This document shows, in pieces, positions 25,738 through 36,300 of a stretch of 64,000 bases of DNA (the stretch's first letter is position 1; every line of letters begins with the position of its first letter). Below the pieces are notes generated by a model. The model searched no databases. It was not told where the DNA came from and saw only the letters and a program-made list of their open reading frames with translations. The DNA is from Caldithrix abyssi DSM 13497 (lineage in GTDB: Bacteria > Electryoneota > AABM5-125-24 > Hatepunaeales > Hatepunaeaceae), in NCBI GenBank assembly GCA_945865405.1, contig CAMBDS010000005.1:52986-116985 (forward strand), read 5' to 3'. The position numbers and the translations under genes were made by a program.

Positions 25738-26145
25738 ATGTTAAAAGAACTCCTTTTCGATCAAACCAAGATCCCGATGCTTATTCGTGGACTTGATACT
25801 TACGCGATGCGCCACAGGGCAATCGCGGATAACGTCGCCAACGCCGAGACAGTCGATTTTGACCGTCGCGTGGTAGAATTTGAAGATCGGTTGCGTGAAG
25901 CAATCTCTGCTGGCGGATTGAAGCGGACAAACTCGAAACACCTCGGCAGTGGCGGAATCGACATGGACTCGCTAAACCCCAGAATGAAAATCGATACCAA
26001 GCCGAGCGATATCAACAACCTGAACAACGTCGATATTGACCGCGAAATGGCTGATATGGCTGAAAATCATTTGCAGTTCAGCTTCGCCTCGAAGTTGGCG
26101 CGGCAGTACTTCGAAGGTCTTCAATCCGCAATCAAGGGCGTATAA
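25738..26145 (+). CDS. flgB: Flagellar basal-body rod protein FlgB
   Basis: FlgB is the first proximal rod protein on top of the MS ring. The 135-residue protein has the rod-family N-terminus with IADNVANAETVDFDRR (the N-A-N-x-x-T signature) and a C-terminal helix (ENHLQFSFASKLARQYFEGL). It is the first structural gene after the sigma-54 promoter and is followed three bases later by flgC. Confidence 0.95.
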   Translation: MLKELLFDQTKIPMLIRGLDTYAMRHRAIADNVANAETVDFDRRVVEFEDRLREAISAGGLKRTNSKHLGSGGIDMDSLNPRMKIDTKPSDINNLNNVDIDREMADMAENHLQFSFASKLARQYFEGLQSAIKGV

Positions 26146-26148
26146 ATC

Positions 26149-26646
26149 ATGGAAAAGATCAGCGGACTGTTTTCTTCGATAAAAATCAGTGCTTCCGGGT
26201 TGGGTGCCCAGCGCCGACGGATGAATGTTATCGCCGAAAACCTCGCCAATACAAACACCACCAAGACTGAAGAGGGCGGTCCATATAAGCGCCGAATCGT
26301 TCGTTTTTTCGAAGCTGTTAAGACAACCACTGCTCATACTGCTGTTGGATCCAACGAATTGAACCTCTCAGCCACGAGAGAAGGGCATATTCGCTCCGAA
26401 TTCGAGGTACCATTCACCCGAAATTTTTCAGGCGTCAGGATGGACTCGGTTCAGGACAAAGCCGAACCCGAAAACGTTTACGACCCCAACCACCCGGATG
26501 CTGATGAATTCGGCTACGTGGCAATGCCCAAAATAGACACGATTGTCGAAATGGTCGATATGATCTCCGCCTCTCGCGCCTACGAGGCAAACATTCAGGC
26601 CATTAGTGCCGCCAAAGACATGGCTCGGAAAGCGTTGGAGATTTAG
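26149..26646 (+). CDS. flgC: Flagellar basal-body rod protein FlgC
   Basis: FlgC is a proximal rod subunit. The 165-residue protein shows the motif VIAENLANTNTTKTEEGGPY near the N-terminus (VIAENLANTNTT), YDPNHPDADEFGYVAMP in the middle, and the C-terminal rod helix MVDMISASRAYEANIQA. The length is slightly above typical. Confidence 0.96.
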   Translation: MEKISGLFSSIKISASGLGAQRRRMNVIAENLANTNTTKTEEGGPYKRRIVRFFEAVKTTTAHTAVGSNELNLSATREGHIRSEFEVPFTRNFSGVRMDSVQDKAEPENVYDPNHPDADEFGYVAMPKIDTIVEMVDMISASRAYEANIQAISAAKDMARKALEI

Positions 26647-26648
26647 TC

Positions 26649-26843
26649 TTGGCTGACGCAATCAATTCGGTTAACGACAGCCAGAATGCAATCTCTTTAA
26701 GAAGGCTTCAACTTGAAGCACGCGTTGGCGAAGCGATTGCCCGCGCTCAAAAGCAGTATATTCAAGTGCAGAAGCAACCAGCCGAAGCACCAACCAAGAA
26801 TGGCCCTGTTCATCTCGGCACACGGGTTGACCTCCGGGCGTAA
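26649..26843 (+). CDS. Small hypothetical protein between flgC and fliE
   Basis: A 64-residue frame starts with TTG two bases after the flgC stop. It is helical and polar (AISLRRLQLEARVGEAIARAQ in parts, LQLEARVGEAI). It has no signal peptide and no match to FlgM, FliE or other known flagellar proteins. The tight placement and in-register spacing favour a real gene, but the ribosome-binding site is weak. Confidence 0.4.
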   Translation: MADAINSVNDSQNAISLRRLQLEARVGEAIARAQKQYIQVQKQPAEAPTKNGPVHLGTRVDLRA

Positions 26844-26881
26844 CCGAAAATTCACTTTATTTTACTATCAATAGAATTACA

Positions 26882-27193
26882 ATGACAGACGATATCAGAA
26901 GAATAGGCGGTAGTTTTCCGCCAATAGTGCCTCAGGGCATTCAGTCCCCTACATCGCAACCAGAACCCGGCAAGGCTTCATTTTCAGAACTGCTTGGCGG
27001 GATTGTCTCCGACGTTAACCAAATGCAGCAGACAGCAGCTCATTCAACCGACAAGCTCCTTGCGGGAGAACTCGAAGACGTGCATCAGGTAGTCGTCGCC
27101 ATGGAAGAGGCTCAGACAAGCTTCAAGTTGCTGATGGAAGTCCGCAACAAAATGGTTGACGCATATCGTGAAGTGATGAGGATGCAAGTCTGA
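26882..27193 (+). CDS. fliE: Flagellar hook-basal body complex protein FliE
   Basis: FliE joins the MS ring to the rod. It is 103 residues with a variable N-terminus and the conserved C-terminal helices: FSELLGGIVSDVNQMQQTA, LAGELEDVHQVVVAMEEAQ, and the final LMEVRNKMVDAYREVMRMQV stretch. Its place between flgC and fliF is the standard order. Confidence 0.95.
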   Translation: MTDDIRRIGGSFPPIVPQGIQSPTSQPEPGKASFSELLGGIVSDVNQMQQTAAHSTDKLLAGELEDVHQVVVAMEEAQTSFKLLMEVRNKMVDAYREVMRMQV

Positions 27194-27311
27194 TATTCTG
27201 TTCAGGCGCTATTATCAGTGCCTTACAGATTATTAACCACCGACCATCGATTCAGATTTCCGCTGGCAGACGCCCTCGTCCGCCAGAACCAAAGAATGCT
27301 CGAGGAATTAA

Positions 27312-28853
27312 ATGCCACCCTTTCTGAACCAGATCACCGCTTTTATTAAGTCATTTCTTAACCGATTCCCGCCCGAAAAGCGGGCTTCAGTCGTTATAAC
27401 CTTTCTGTTGATGGCGGTTGCTGCAGCAGCTCTCGCCACGTGGGCATTGCGACCACAATACAAGCCGATCTTTTCGGAGCTTTCTCTCGAAGACTCCGGT
27501 GAAATCGTTCAGGTGCTTCAGAAAGAGCATATCCCCTACAAGCTCGATCAGGAAGGCCGTCGCATCCTTGTTCACTCTGATAAAATCTACGAAACCAGGC
27601 TGAAGCTTGCCGCAGCAGAACTTCCGAGAGACCGTGGCACCGGCTGGGAACTGTTCGATCAAAACAGCCTCGGCGTTACCGACTTCGTCCAAAAACTGAA
27701 CTACCGCCGCGCTCTCGAAGGCGAACTTGCCCGCACAATCCTCCAGATCGACCCCATTGAGGGCGTCCGTGTCCACATCGTTATCCCCGACGAAAGCCTC
27801 TTCAAGGAAAACAAGAAGCAGGCAAACTCCTCTGTGACGCTAAGAATCAAGCGGGGCCAGAAACTCTCGCCATCGCAAGTGGAAGGTATCGCCTATCTCG
27901 TCTCGTCGGCAGTCGAAGGACTTTCTCCCGAAAACGTGACTATCATCGATTCGCGCGGCTTCATACTGACGGAAAAGGTTGAGAACGACCCGATGATGCG
28001 GCTGACTGGTAATCAGATCGAACTTCAGCAGAAGATCGAAGCGGGTTTGATTCAAAAAGGCCAAACCTTACTCGACAAACGGTTCGGCCTAGGAAGATCG
28101 GCATTGCAGGTAACCGCCCAGCTCGACTTCAAGCAACACGAAGTCCAGAGCGAAACCTACGACGCCGACAACCCTGCAATACGCTCCGAAGAGATCACAA
28201 CTTCAAACTCCAACGCCGCCGACACCTCGTCGAGTCAGACTGAGAACAGCGTCACCAACTACGAGCTGAACCTGACCAAGGAACACACTGTCGATGCGAT
28301 GGGCAGTATCAAGCGCCTCTCGATTGCGGTGATGGTTGATGGAAAATACGAAACAATTGAGACAGGTGAAGACGGACAAAAGACAAGAGAGTTCAAGCCG
28401 CTCCCGCAAGCCGAGCTTGACGAAATTAGCCGGACGATTCAGGCGGCACTCGGTTACAGCGCCGAACGAAACGACGAAATCAGCGTTATATCGACGCCCT
28501 TCTCAGACAGTGAGTTTTACGAAAACAGTGATCTGGTAACGATCAACAAGTGGGAAGAGTACTTCAAGTACGGCCAGAAATTCATGATCTTCGCCGCGAT
28601 CATTATGATGCTGTTTATGGTGAAGAACTTCCTGAAAAGAGCGACCGCCCAGGCTATCGCGATGGCTCCCCAGCCACAGAATCAGCTTAGCCCCGCCTTT
28701 GCAGCAACTGCTTTACCAATGCCGAACATTGAGGTCGAGACAGATCCGGAAGCAAGACAGCGACGAGATAGAATGGATCAGATCACCACATTCGTAGAAG
28801 AGAAGCCTGATGTGGCGGCCAGGCTTGTCCGGTCGTGGTTGATTGAAGAGTAA
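27312..28853 (+). CDS. fliF: Flagellar MS-ring protein FliF
   Basis: FliF builds the inner-membrane MS ring that scaffolds the basal body. The 513-residue protein has an N-terminal membrane helix (VVITFLLMAVAAAALATW, about 27-44). The ring-building domains contain LEGELARTIL and VRVHIVIPDESLF. A second membrane helix lies near 423-440, and a cytoplasmic tail ends in PDVAARLVRSWL, the FliG-binding segment. Length and order are normal. Confidence 0.97.
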   Translation: MPPFLNQITAFIKSFLNRFPPEKRASVVITFLLMAVAAAALATWALRPQYKPIFSELSLEDSGEIVQVLQKEHIPYKLDQEGRRILVHSDKIYETRLKLAAAELPRDRGTGWELFDQNSLGVTDFVQKLNYRRALEGELARTILQIDPIEGVRVHIVIPDESLFKENKKQANSSVTLRIKRGQKLSPSQVEGIAYLVSSAVEGLSPENVTIIDSRGFILTEKVENDPMMRLTGNQIELQQKIEAGLIQKGQTLLDKRFGLGRSALQVTAQLDFKQHEVQSETYDADNPAIRSEEITTSNSNAADTSSSQTENSVTNYELNLTKEHTVDAMGSIKRLSIAVMVDGKYETIETGEDGQKTREFKPLPQAELDEISRTIQAALGYSAERNDEISVISTPFSDSEFYENSDLVTINKWEEYFKYGQKFMIFAAIIMMLFMVKNFLKRATAQAIAMAPQPQNQLSPAFAATALPMPNIEVETDPEARQRRDRMDQITTFVEEKPDVAARLVRSWLIEE

Positions 28854-28912
28854 CGTTGGCCAGGTCGCCGACTTCCCTAACTTCTAAATTTTACTAATAA
28901 AGAATCCTAAAC

Positions 28913-29953
28913 GTGGCAACACCCCAAGCTGCCGGGCGCACCGGACGCACAACAGATTTGGCTACCTCCTCAAGCCTCCGCAAAGCCGCCGTTTTTATGA
29001 TTGCAATTGGTGCTCAGGCATCGGCTACCGTTCTGCGGCACTTGGAAGAGGAAGAGATCGAAAGGCTCCTCGGTGAGATTGCTCGCATCAAGAACTACCA
29101 GCCGACAGAACTGGAAACCATCAATGGCGAATTCCACCAGATGGTGCTTGCTGAGCAATATCTATCTACTGGTGGCCTTTCTTACGCGACCGAGATTCTC
29201 AATAAGGCTCTCGGCGAACAGAAGGCACTTGAAATCATTCGCCGCGTTCAGGCGGCCCTTCAGGTAAAAGGATTTAACGTACTGCAAAACGTCGACCTCA
29301 ACCAATTATTATCGTTCCTTCAAAAGGAACACCCCCAGACAATTGCTCTCGTGCTGACCCTGCTGATGCCGTCACAAGCCGCAACAATCCTTACCGAACT
29401 CCCGCCCAATGTCCAGATAGACGTCGTCCACAGGATCGCCCGCATGGAGCGAGTCTCACCCGATACTTTGCAGGCAATCGAAAAAGTGCTCGAGAGTCAT
29501 ATTGACTTTTCAGAATCGACTACCAAGTTCGGTGGTATCAAGAGTGCCGCTGAAATGTTGAATATGGTAGGTCAACGCTTTGAAAAACATATTCTTACCG
29601 GACTTTCCAAAGAGAATCCCAACCTCGCAGTCGAAATCAAAAACCTGATGTTTGTTTTCGAGGACCTGTTGGCTCTCGATGACCGCTCGATCCAGCGGGT
29701 GTTGAAGGAAGTCGATAACCGCGACCTGGCGATGGCACTCAAAGCTACGAGCGATGAGCTGAAAAAGAAAATTCTTGCCAATATGTCCAAACGTGCCTCA
29801 GAGATGATTCAGGAAGAATTGGAGTATATGGGCCCTGTAAGGCTTCGCGAAGTCGAAGAGACTCAACAGAAGATCATCGATGTCATCAGGCGCCTCGAAG
29901 ATGAAGGCGAAATCGTCCTCTCCAGCCACTCCTTTAACGACCAACTCGTATGA
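28913..29953 (+). CDS. fliG: Flagellar motor switch protein FliG
   Basis: FliG is the rotor protein on which the MotA stator acts. The GTG start at 28913 gives 346 residues. The N-terminal domain binds FliF, the middle domain has the EHPQTIALVL motif, and the C-terminal domain has the charged torque helix (LLALDDRSIQRVLKEVDNRDL, in parts DDRSIQRVLKEV). Its stop overlaps fliH by 4 bp. Confidence 0.97.
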   Translation: MATPQAAGRTGRTTDLATSSSLRKAAVFMIAIGAQASATVLRHLEEEEIERLLGEIARIKNYQPTELETINGEFHQMVLAEQYLSTGGLSYATEILNKALGEQKALEIIRRVQAALQVKGFNVLQNVDLNQLLSFLQKEHPQTIALVLTLLMPSQAATILTELPPNVQIDVVHRIARMERVSPDTLQAIEKVLESHIDFSESTTKFGGIKSAAEMLNMVGQRFEKHILTGLSKENPNLAVEIKNLMFVFEDLLALDDRSIQRVLKEVDNRDLAMALKATSDELKKKILANMSKRASEMIQEELEYMGPVRLREVEETQQKIIDVIRRLEDEGEIVLSSHSFNDQLV

Positions 29954-30621
29954 TGACGATTGTCCGCTCAAGGAGAATCTCCAAAGGTGGATATAGTGCC
30001 GGGGCACAGGCACTTGTTTCCGGGCCGGTTTATTTAGGTGACGAAGAACTCCTGCCAATCAGCTTGGGACCGTCAGCAGATGAAGTCGAAATGGAATTCC
30101 AGGCGAGAATCGAAGCTGTACGCCAGGAAGCCTTCCTCGATGGTTTCCGACAGGGCGTTGTTGAGGGACAACGTTCTGTCGAAGGAAATGTAGTATTACT
30201 AAAGGGTTATCTCGAGAAATTAGACAGCGAAGTCTCTATTATTTGGGCAAAGGTTGAATTTCAAGTTGCTTCGCTGGCGATGGAAATTGGCAAAAAGGTC
30301 GTCGGCGAGGTTGTAGCTACTCACGAATCGTTGGCTATTGACCTCGCCCGCAGAGGTATTGCGATGGCTCATGAACAAACCAAGGTCTGCTTATTGGTCA
30401 ATCCTCTCGATGCGGAGGCACTTAGATCAGCTACAGCAGATCTGTTGCGAACCGCCGAGGGTGTGCGCCACATCGAAGTAATTGAGCGTGGTAGTGTTGC
30501 CAAAGGTGGGATTATCGTCGAATGCGACGTAGGATTATTCGATTTGAGACCTGAAATCCAGCTTGAATTGATCGGAAAGAAGCTCGAAACAGCAACCATC
30601 GAACCTGAGATTGATGTTTAA
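29950..30621 (+). CDS. fliH: Flagellar assembly protein FliH
   Basis: FliH regulates the export ATPase FliI and tethers it to the C-ring. The 223-residue protein has an N-terminal variable part, a coiled-coil heptad segment (EFQARIEAVRQEAFLDGFRQG, in parts EAVRQEAFLDGFRQG), and a C-terminal SctL/V-ATPase E-like domain (VASLAMEIGKKVVG). Its end overlaps the fliI start region. Confidence 0.88.
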   Translation: MMTIVRSRRISKGGYSAGAQALVSGPVYLGDEELLPISLGPSADEVEMEFQARIEAVRQEAFLDGFRQGVVEGQRSVEGNVVLLKGYLEKLDSEVSIIWAKVEFQVASLAMEIGKKVVGEVVATHESLAIDLARRGIAMAHEQTKVCLLVNPLDAEALRSATADLLRTAEGVRHIEVIERGSVAKGGIIVECDVGLFDLRPEIQLELIGKKLETATIEPEIDV

Positions 30622-31954
30622 GTCCCCCGATACAAGCCTCTGGTTTGACCGGATGATGAATACGGTCGCCAATACCCAGACCATCCGCAGAAGCGGACGC
30701 GTCCAGCAGGTGATCGGTCTTGTTATCGAATCAATTGGCCCCGAAGTCTCAGTAGGTGATCGTTGCACGGTCGCCAGCAGACGAGGTATCGGAATCCCGG
30801 CTGAAGTTGTCGGCTTCAAGGGTAATCGCGTTCTTCTTATGCCACTCGGAGACATGGACGGAATCGCCCCCGGATCAGTCGTTACCGCTGATGGCGAACC
30901 TTACACCGTAGCGGTCGGTGAAGAGTTGCTCGGCAGAGTTCTTGATGGACTCGGCCAGCCACTTGACATGAAAAACCCGTTGCCACCGTTGGCTCGTCGC
31001 CCCATTTTGAACAAACCACCCCACCCACTCTCCCGTCGCAGAATCACTGAACCATTGACTACCGGCATTCGCTGTATCGATTCGCTTTTAACTTGCGGCA
31101 AGGGACAACGATTCGGAATTTTCGCCGGATCTGGTGTAGGCAAGTCAGTCTTGATGGGTATGATCGCCCGCTACACGTCCGCCGATGTCAACGTGATCGC
31201 GCTAATTGGTGAACGTGGTCGCGAGGTGAGGGATTTCATCGAGAAAGACCTCGGCGAAGAAGGATTAAAGCGCTCGGTTGTGATCGCCGTGACTTCCGAT
31301 CAACCGGCCTTAATGCGTATCAAGGGCAGTTTCGCCGCAACGACCATTGCCGAGTATTTCCGTGACAAAGGTTTGAACGTCATGCTGATGATGGACTCGG
31401 TCACCCGTCTGGCGATGGCACAGCGTGAGGTAGGATTGGCGATTGGCGAACCCCCAACGTCAAGGGGATACACGCCCTCGCTCTTTGCGATGCTACCAAA
31501 GCTGTTGGAGCGAGCAGGCGCCGCCGAAAAAGGGACCATAACCGGACTTTACACCGTGCTTGTCGAAGGCGACGACATGAACGAACCAGTAGCCGACACC
31601 GTCCGCTCAATTCTCGACGGTCACATTGTCCTCTCGCGTAAAATCGCGGCAACCGGTCACTACCCGGCTATAGACGCTCTCGCCAGCATCAGCCGTGTCA
31701 TGGGTGACGTCACAACGCCTTCGCACCGGTCGGCAGCCGTTGCTCTAAAGCGACTCCTTGCTGCTTATCGTGAGGCTGAAGACCTGATAAACATCGGCGC
31801 CTATGAAGAAGGTTCCAACCCCGATGTCGATGAAGCGATCCGCTTGCGCGATCCGATCAAAGCATTTTTAGCACAGTCTATCGAAGATTCAAATTCGCTC
31901 GATGAGACGATTGGCCGACTTGAGGCTCTCGTTAAGAACGGAGCCAAAAAGTGA
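30614..31954 (+). CDS. fliI: Flagellum-specific ATPase FliI
   Basis: FliI is the hexameric ATPase of the flagellar type III export apparatus. I choose ATG 30614 (446 residues), since the TTG one codon earlier adds nothing. Walker A is FAGSGVGKSVLMG, the Glu site is LIGERGREVRDF, and Walker B is VMLMMDSVTR. The gene overlaps fliH by 8 bp and ends in a GTGA overlap with fliJ. Confidence 0.97.
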   Translation: MFKSPDTSLWFDRMMNTVANTQTIRRSGRVQQVIGLVIESIGPEVSVGDRCTVASRRGIGIPAEVVGFKGNRVLLMPLGDMDGIAPGSVVTADGEPYTVAVGEELLGRVLDGLGQPLDMKNPLPPLARRPILNKPPHPLSRRRITEPLTTGIRCIDSLLTCGKGQRFGIFAGSGVGKSVLMGMIARYTSADVNVIALIGERGREVRDFIEKDLGEEGLKRSVVIAVTSDQPALMRIKGSFAATTIAEYFRDKGLNVMLMMDSVTRLAMAQREVGLAIGEPPTSRGYTPSLFAMLPKLLERAGAAEKGTITGLYTVLVEGDDMNEPVADTVRSILDGHIVLSRKIAATGHYPAIDALASISRVMGDVTTPSHRSAAVALKRLLAAYREAEDLINIGAYEEGSNPDVDEAIRLRDPIKAFLAQSIEDSNSLDETIGRLEALVKNGAKK

Positions 31955-32418
31955 AAAAGTTTAATTTCCGACTCCAGAAAGTCCTTGACGTTAACGAAAT
32001 TCGTGAAGAAAAAGCACAGAGACATTTTTCCGAGGCAGAACGGGCACGAGGCTTGCAGAGTGACCTATTGAATGCGGCAGAGTCTGCCGTTTCAAGCCAA
32101 CGAATCGTCTTCAAATCGTCCCTTTCCAAAGGCATAAACGCTGGCGATGCGCTGATCAACCACCGCTTCGGGATCAGGCTCCAGAAGCAGGTCGGTGAAG
32201 AAATCCGCAAACTTCAGCACGCCACTGAAGTGGTATCTGATCGCCGCAAGGCACTAACCGAGGCGGCAAGACGGAAGAAAATGCTTGAAATTCTGAAAGA
32301 TAAAGAACTCGAAGAGTACAAGATCGAGTCTTCGCTGTTTGAATCGAACGAGCAGGATGAAATAGCTGGTCGAAGATTCGCAGGTAATGTCAACATGAAA
32401 GAAATCGATGCCAGATGA
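31951..32418 (+). CDS. fliJ: Flagellar export protein FliJ
   Basis: FliJ is the coiled-coil stalk of the FliI ring. The 155-residue protein is almost entirely alpha-helical, beginning with KKFNFRLQKVLDVNEI as in FliJ proteins, and is rich in charged heptads. The GTG start overlaps the fliI stop by 4 bp. Confidence 0.88.
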   Translation: MKKFNFRLQKVLDVNEIREEKAQRHFSEAERARGLQSDLLNAAESAVSSQRIVFKSSLSKGINAGDALINHRFGIRLQKQVGEEIRKLQHATEVVSDRRKALTEAARRKKMLEILKDKELEEYKIESSLFESNEQDEIAGRRFAGNVNMKEIDAR

Positions 32419-33334
32419 TCTGACCCCGACTCCCGAAGAGTTTACCAAAACAAACGACAAAAGCAAACGATCCAACAAACCGATTATCATTGGCATTGTC
32501 AGCGTTGCGGTTGTCGCCGTGCTCTTTTTTGTTGGTAAGACATTCCTTTTCAAGAGCCACGAGTCACCAGAGCACGAGACTGCCGAAGTTCATGAAGAGG
32601 AGAGCCACGATGAGTTGCCATTACCTTTTAACAACGACACGGCAGGACTTTCTGCTCTCCTATTTGATAGCCTTGAATTGACTGGTGACGGCATTATGGA
32701 TTTGAATGATTCAGTAGATTTACCAATTATGGAGATGACCGGGGACCAGATCGATTCATCCGAATACGTCGAAATTCCCGGTGTCGATTACCTCGACGAC
32801 TCACAATTGTTGAATGCTATCGTTTCCGCAGATGAATTTGTCGTTGACTCTCTGGCCGATTTCGAGCTTGCTCTTGCGACCTCGATGAACCCCGAATTCG
32901 ATTTACCTCAGTTGTCTTATCAAGTTGCGCGGCCCGATACTTTCCGCCCTCAGGTTATCGACACGGCGGCAATCATTGCCGCGCTGAAGCCTCAAATTGT
33001 TGGCGAATCAAAGTCCCAAATCGACTCGTTAAAAGCAGTCGCGTTCACAAAAGAGCAGGCTTTACAGCTCCTCGCAACCGACAATCAGGAGCTTACTTCG
33101 AAGCTTTCCCGCTACAAACCGAAGATCGATTCGACACGAGCAGTGCAAGTTAAGCGTTTGGCGAAAATTATCGATACGATGAGCCCCTCTGCGGCGGCGA
33201 ACATGCTATCTGCTCAAGGTACGGATGAGATAATCGAAATCCTTATGCGAGTCAAACCTCGCAAAGCCGCCCAGATATTACAACAGCTTCCACCAAACAT
33301 CGCCTCCGATGTCACAGTCAAGGTAGTTCGATAG
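32408..33334 (+). CDS. MotE-like protein with MgtE-N type C-terminal domain
   Basis: The 308-residue protein has one membrane helix near residues 24-44 (PIIIGIVSVAVVAVLFFVG), a long acidic middle, a coiled-coil segment around 200-250, and a C-terminal MgtE N-domain-like unit (IDTMSPSAAANMLSAQGTD and VKPRKAAQILQQLPP). This layout matches MotE, a chaperone-like protein in some flagellar loci, though the acidic middle is longer than usual. It sits between fliJ and fliK, the usual MotE place. Confidence 0.75.
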   Translation: MPDDLTPTPEEFTKTNDKSKRSNKPIIIGIVSVAVVAVLFFVGKTFLFKSHESPEHETAEVHEEESHDELPLPFNNDTAGLSALLFDSLELTGDGIMDLNDSVDLPIMEMTGDQIDSSEYVEIPGVDYLDDSQLLNAIVSADEFVVDSLADFELALATSMNPEFDLPQLSYQVARPDTFRPQVIDTAAIIAALKPQIVGESKSQIDSLKAVAFTKEQALQLLATDNQELTSKLSRYKPKIDSTRAVQVKRLAKIIDTMSPSAAANMLSAQGTDEIIEILMRVKPRKAAQILQQLPPNIASDVTVKVVR

Positions 33335-36300
33335 TGAAGGAGATCCTGAAACCGAATTTGCTGAAAGGATTGGCCAATATCCTGAAGCCCAAGCCTGCCA
33401 ACGTTGGCGGGCACTCGGTGCTCTTATCCCCCGAACGCGAACTGTTCAGCAAACTGCTACAGTCATTGACGCACAAGAGTGACGCAGTTGTATTGCCTAC
33501 GCAACAGGCACTGCCGGGTCGGTTACAGTCCTCGAAGAACTTGACGGTAGAACCCATCGGCAAGCAAAATAAAAAAACTGCTGCACTCTCAGTTAATCCA
33601 GAAGCAAGCGAACTTTCTGTAGCGAAAGAACCCCCGCAAATTTCTTCGACTACTTCCCTTGTTGTAGTGAGTGCAGAAGTTTTGCCGCAAAAAGCCTCGA
33701 TCCCCGACCTAAAGGTTTTTCAAAAGGCTCTTGAATCATCGCATAAAGTAAAACCTGATGTCAAAGCAAGCACTGTTGCTCTGCCAAAGCAGGAATCTGC
33801 AGTTCAAGCTAAAACCGCATCCCCGATTGCAATAAGTGCAGAAGTATTGCCACCGAAAGCCCCGCTCACTGACCAAAAGGTTCTGCACAAAGCTCCTGAA
33901 TCAGCGCCTATTGTAAAACCTGATGTCAAAACAAGCCCTGTCGCTCAGCCCAAGCAAGAACCTGTAGTACAAGCTAAAACCGCATCCCCGGTTGAAATGA
34001 GTGTAGAAGTCTTGCCGCCGAAAGCCCCGCTCTCTGACCAAAAGATTCTGCATAAAGCTCTTGATTCTGCTCCGATAATAAAACCTGATGTCAAGTCAAG
34101 CATTGTTGCTCAGTCCAAGCAAGAACCTGTGATACAAGCTAAAACCGCATCCCCGGTTGAAATGATTGCAGAAGTCTTGCCGCCGAAAGCCCCGAACCCG
34201 GTCCAAAAGACTTTGCATAAAGCACATGATTCTGCTCCGATTGTCAGACCTAATGTCCAATCAAGCGGGGTTTCTCAACCTAAGCAAGAACTTGGGGTAC
34301 GAACAAAAATCTCTTCCCCTATTGTTTTAGGTGCAGAAGTTTTGCCGCCGAAAGCCCCGAACCCGGTCCAAAAGGTTCTGCACAAAGCTCCTGATTCTGC
34401 GCCGTTTGTAAAACTTGATATCAATTTAACTGGTGTAACTCAATCAAAGCAAGAACTTGGGGTGGAAGCAAAAACTGCTGATGGTGTCATTCAGTTTCAG
34501 AGTCAAGCCATTAAACCAATCTTTCAGGTCAACTTCACGGCGGATAGGCCACTTGAGTCGTCTCCTAACAAATATCTCCCTAATGCTCAGGTTGAAAGTG
34601 CTGTTTCATCTCCCATCGCAAAGCCGATTCAATCTTCCAAGTCAATTTCTGGCCGAAATGAGGTCAAGGCCGCCGCACCAATCTTATCGCTTCCGCCCGG
34701 TTCGCCGATAACCGCCGCCAAGCCTGTTGAAGTAACATTAGGAAGACCCGTTCCACTGAACGATGCTACCACCCCTGAAGGGCCAATAGCGATTCCGAAA
34801 GTCGAAGCAATTATCTCTGCCCCTGTCAAGCAAACGGTCGTTACGATTGCTCAAAACCTTCCCCAGAAGCCCATTGCTGATGGGAAAGCGGTACAGCCTC
34901 TTCAGCCACAAGTGCTAATTAAGCCTACGGTGAGTCTCCCCGAGAAACACGATATTCCAGTTGCTATCAAACAAGTAGTTGCACCAGCTAAGGTCTTGAA
35001 TTCAGCCACTACTGCTGAAAAAGTTGCTCACACTCCGCAGACTATCATGGCCGATAGACCTCTGGTCAAGCCCATTGTTGCACCTTCGGAACAACTGACC
35101 ACCGGCAGGTTGATCGAAGTCGCTAATCCGGATCGCAACAAGGATGCTGATGCCAAGCCTGTCTCGCCTTCCTTGCCAACGATTTCCCGGTCAGCCAGCA
35201 ATCATATTGTCGAACCGAACAAATCCGCTCAGCAAAATGGTAAGGTTCACGAAGATTCACCCGTCCAAGTTCGAGGCGCTGAACCCAAGTCAGAGCCTAT
35301 AGCTCTTTCGACAGAATTGAAGGCATCAGATCGTCACGAGATTAAACCCCATGCTCCAGTTTTGGCAAGAATTCTCTCTGAGCGACCGCTTCCAACAACC
35401 AACGTCCAGCATGAGTCAGTACGATCAATTCCGACTATCCCTTATTCTCAGGAAGCCCCTCGACCTCAGTCCATTGCACCCAAAGTCACAGCTACGACTC
35501 CTCAAGTCGGCAAAGCAAAAGCTGAAGAATCTGGATCTGGTTTAACAATTACGGTTCCGACTGCATCGCCTAAGCTATCCCCTAAGGAGCCACAAGCCGA
35601 ACGAGCTATCCCCAAAAGTGAAGTCAACGTTGCTACTGATACAATACAGCCTCAACCCAAATCGATCTCACTCACAGTAGAACCAACAACCGTAGATCCT
35701 ATACCTGCTCCTGTACAATCGTTTCAGACAGTCACTCGTTCTGAAAATGCTCCGGCACTTCGCAAGCAGGAGTTTGAGTCCAATCCCGTCAAAAATAGAG
35801 AAGCAAAGATCGCCTCCACACTATTGCGAATCGTTCCGATGCCTGATCTCATGCCTCGAACCGGATCGGTTGACAGCAAGTTCTCTCAATCACCCTCTAT
35901 GCCTCAAGTAGTAAGTTTGTCCGAGGATCGACCGAAATTGGACATCCCATTGACACCCCTGGCGATGGTTTTTCCGACCCGACTCGACAGCCAGACCGAC
36001 CTGACGATGATGCGTGAAACGTTCTTCCGTAAGCTGATACCGACACTCGAAAAACCTGTACAAGCCGGAACGACTGAAAAAATTGAGCCAAAATTGGCTA
36101 CGTCGGTTATGCCATTATTGATCCAGTCGGATAACCCTCTCAAACCATTGGCGCAAGTCCCGACCCTCCCTTTGCCATCAAAAGAACTTTCTCTGGGTCA
36201 TGAGATCAGGCACGAGACGCAAAACATGCAATCGTCTAAGATATCCGACAGCCCATCAGGCAAGGAATCGACGGCGGTCGCTTCGCAGATCACAAATCAG

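Noticed and set aside
33661..34485. Tandem repeats considered as a CRISPR array
   Set aside because: Units are 165 bp, coding and in frame, with no spacer-repeat pattern.
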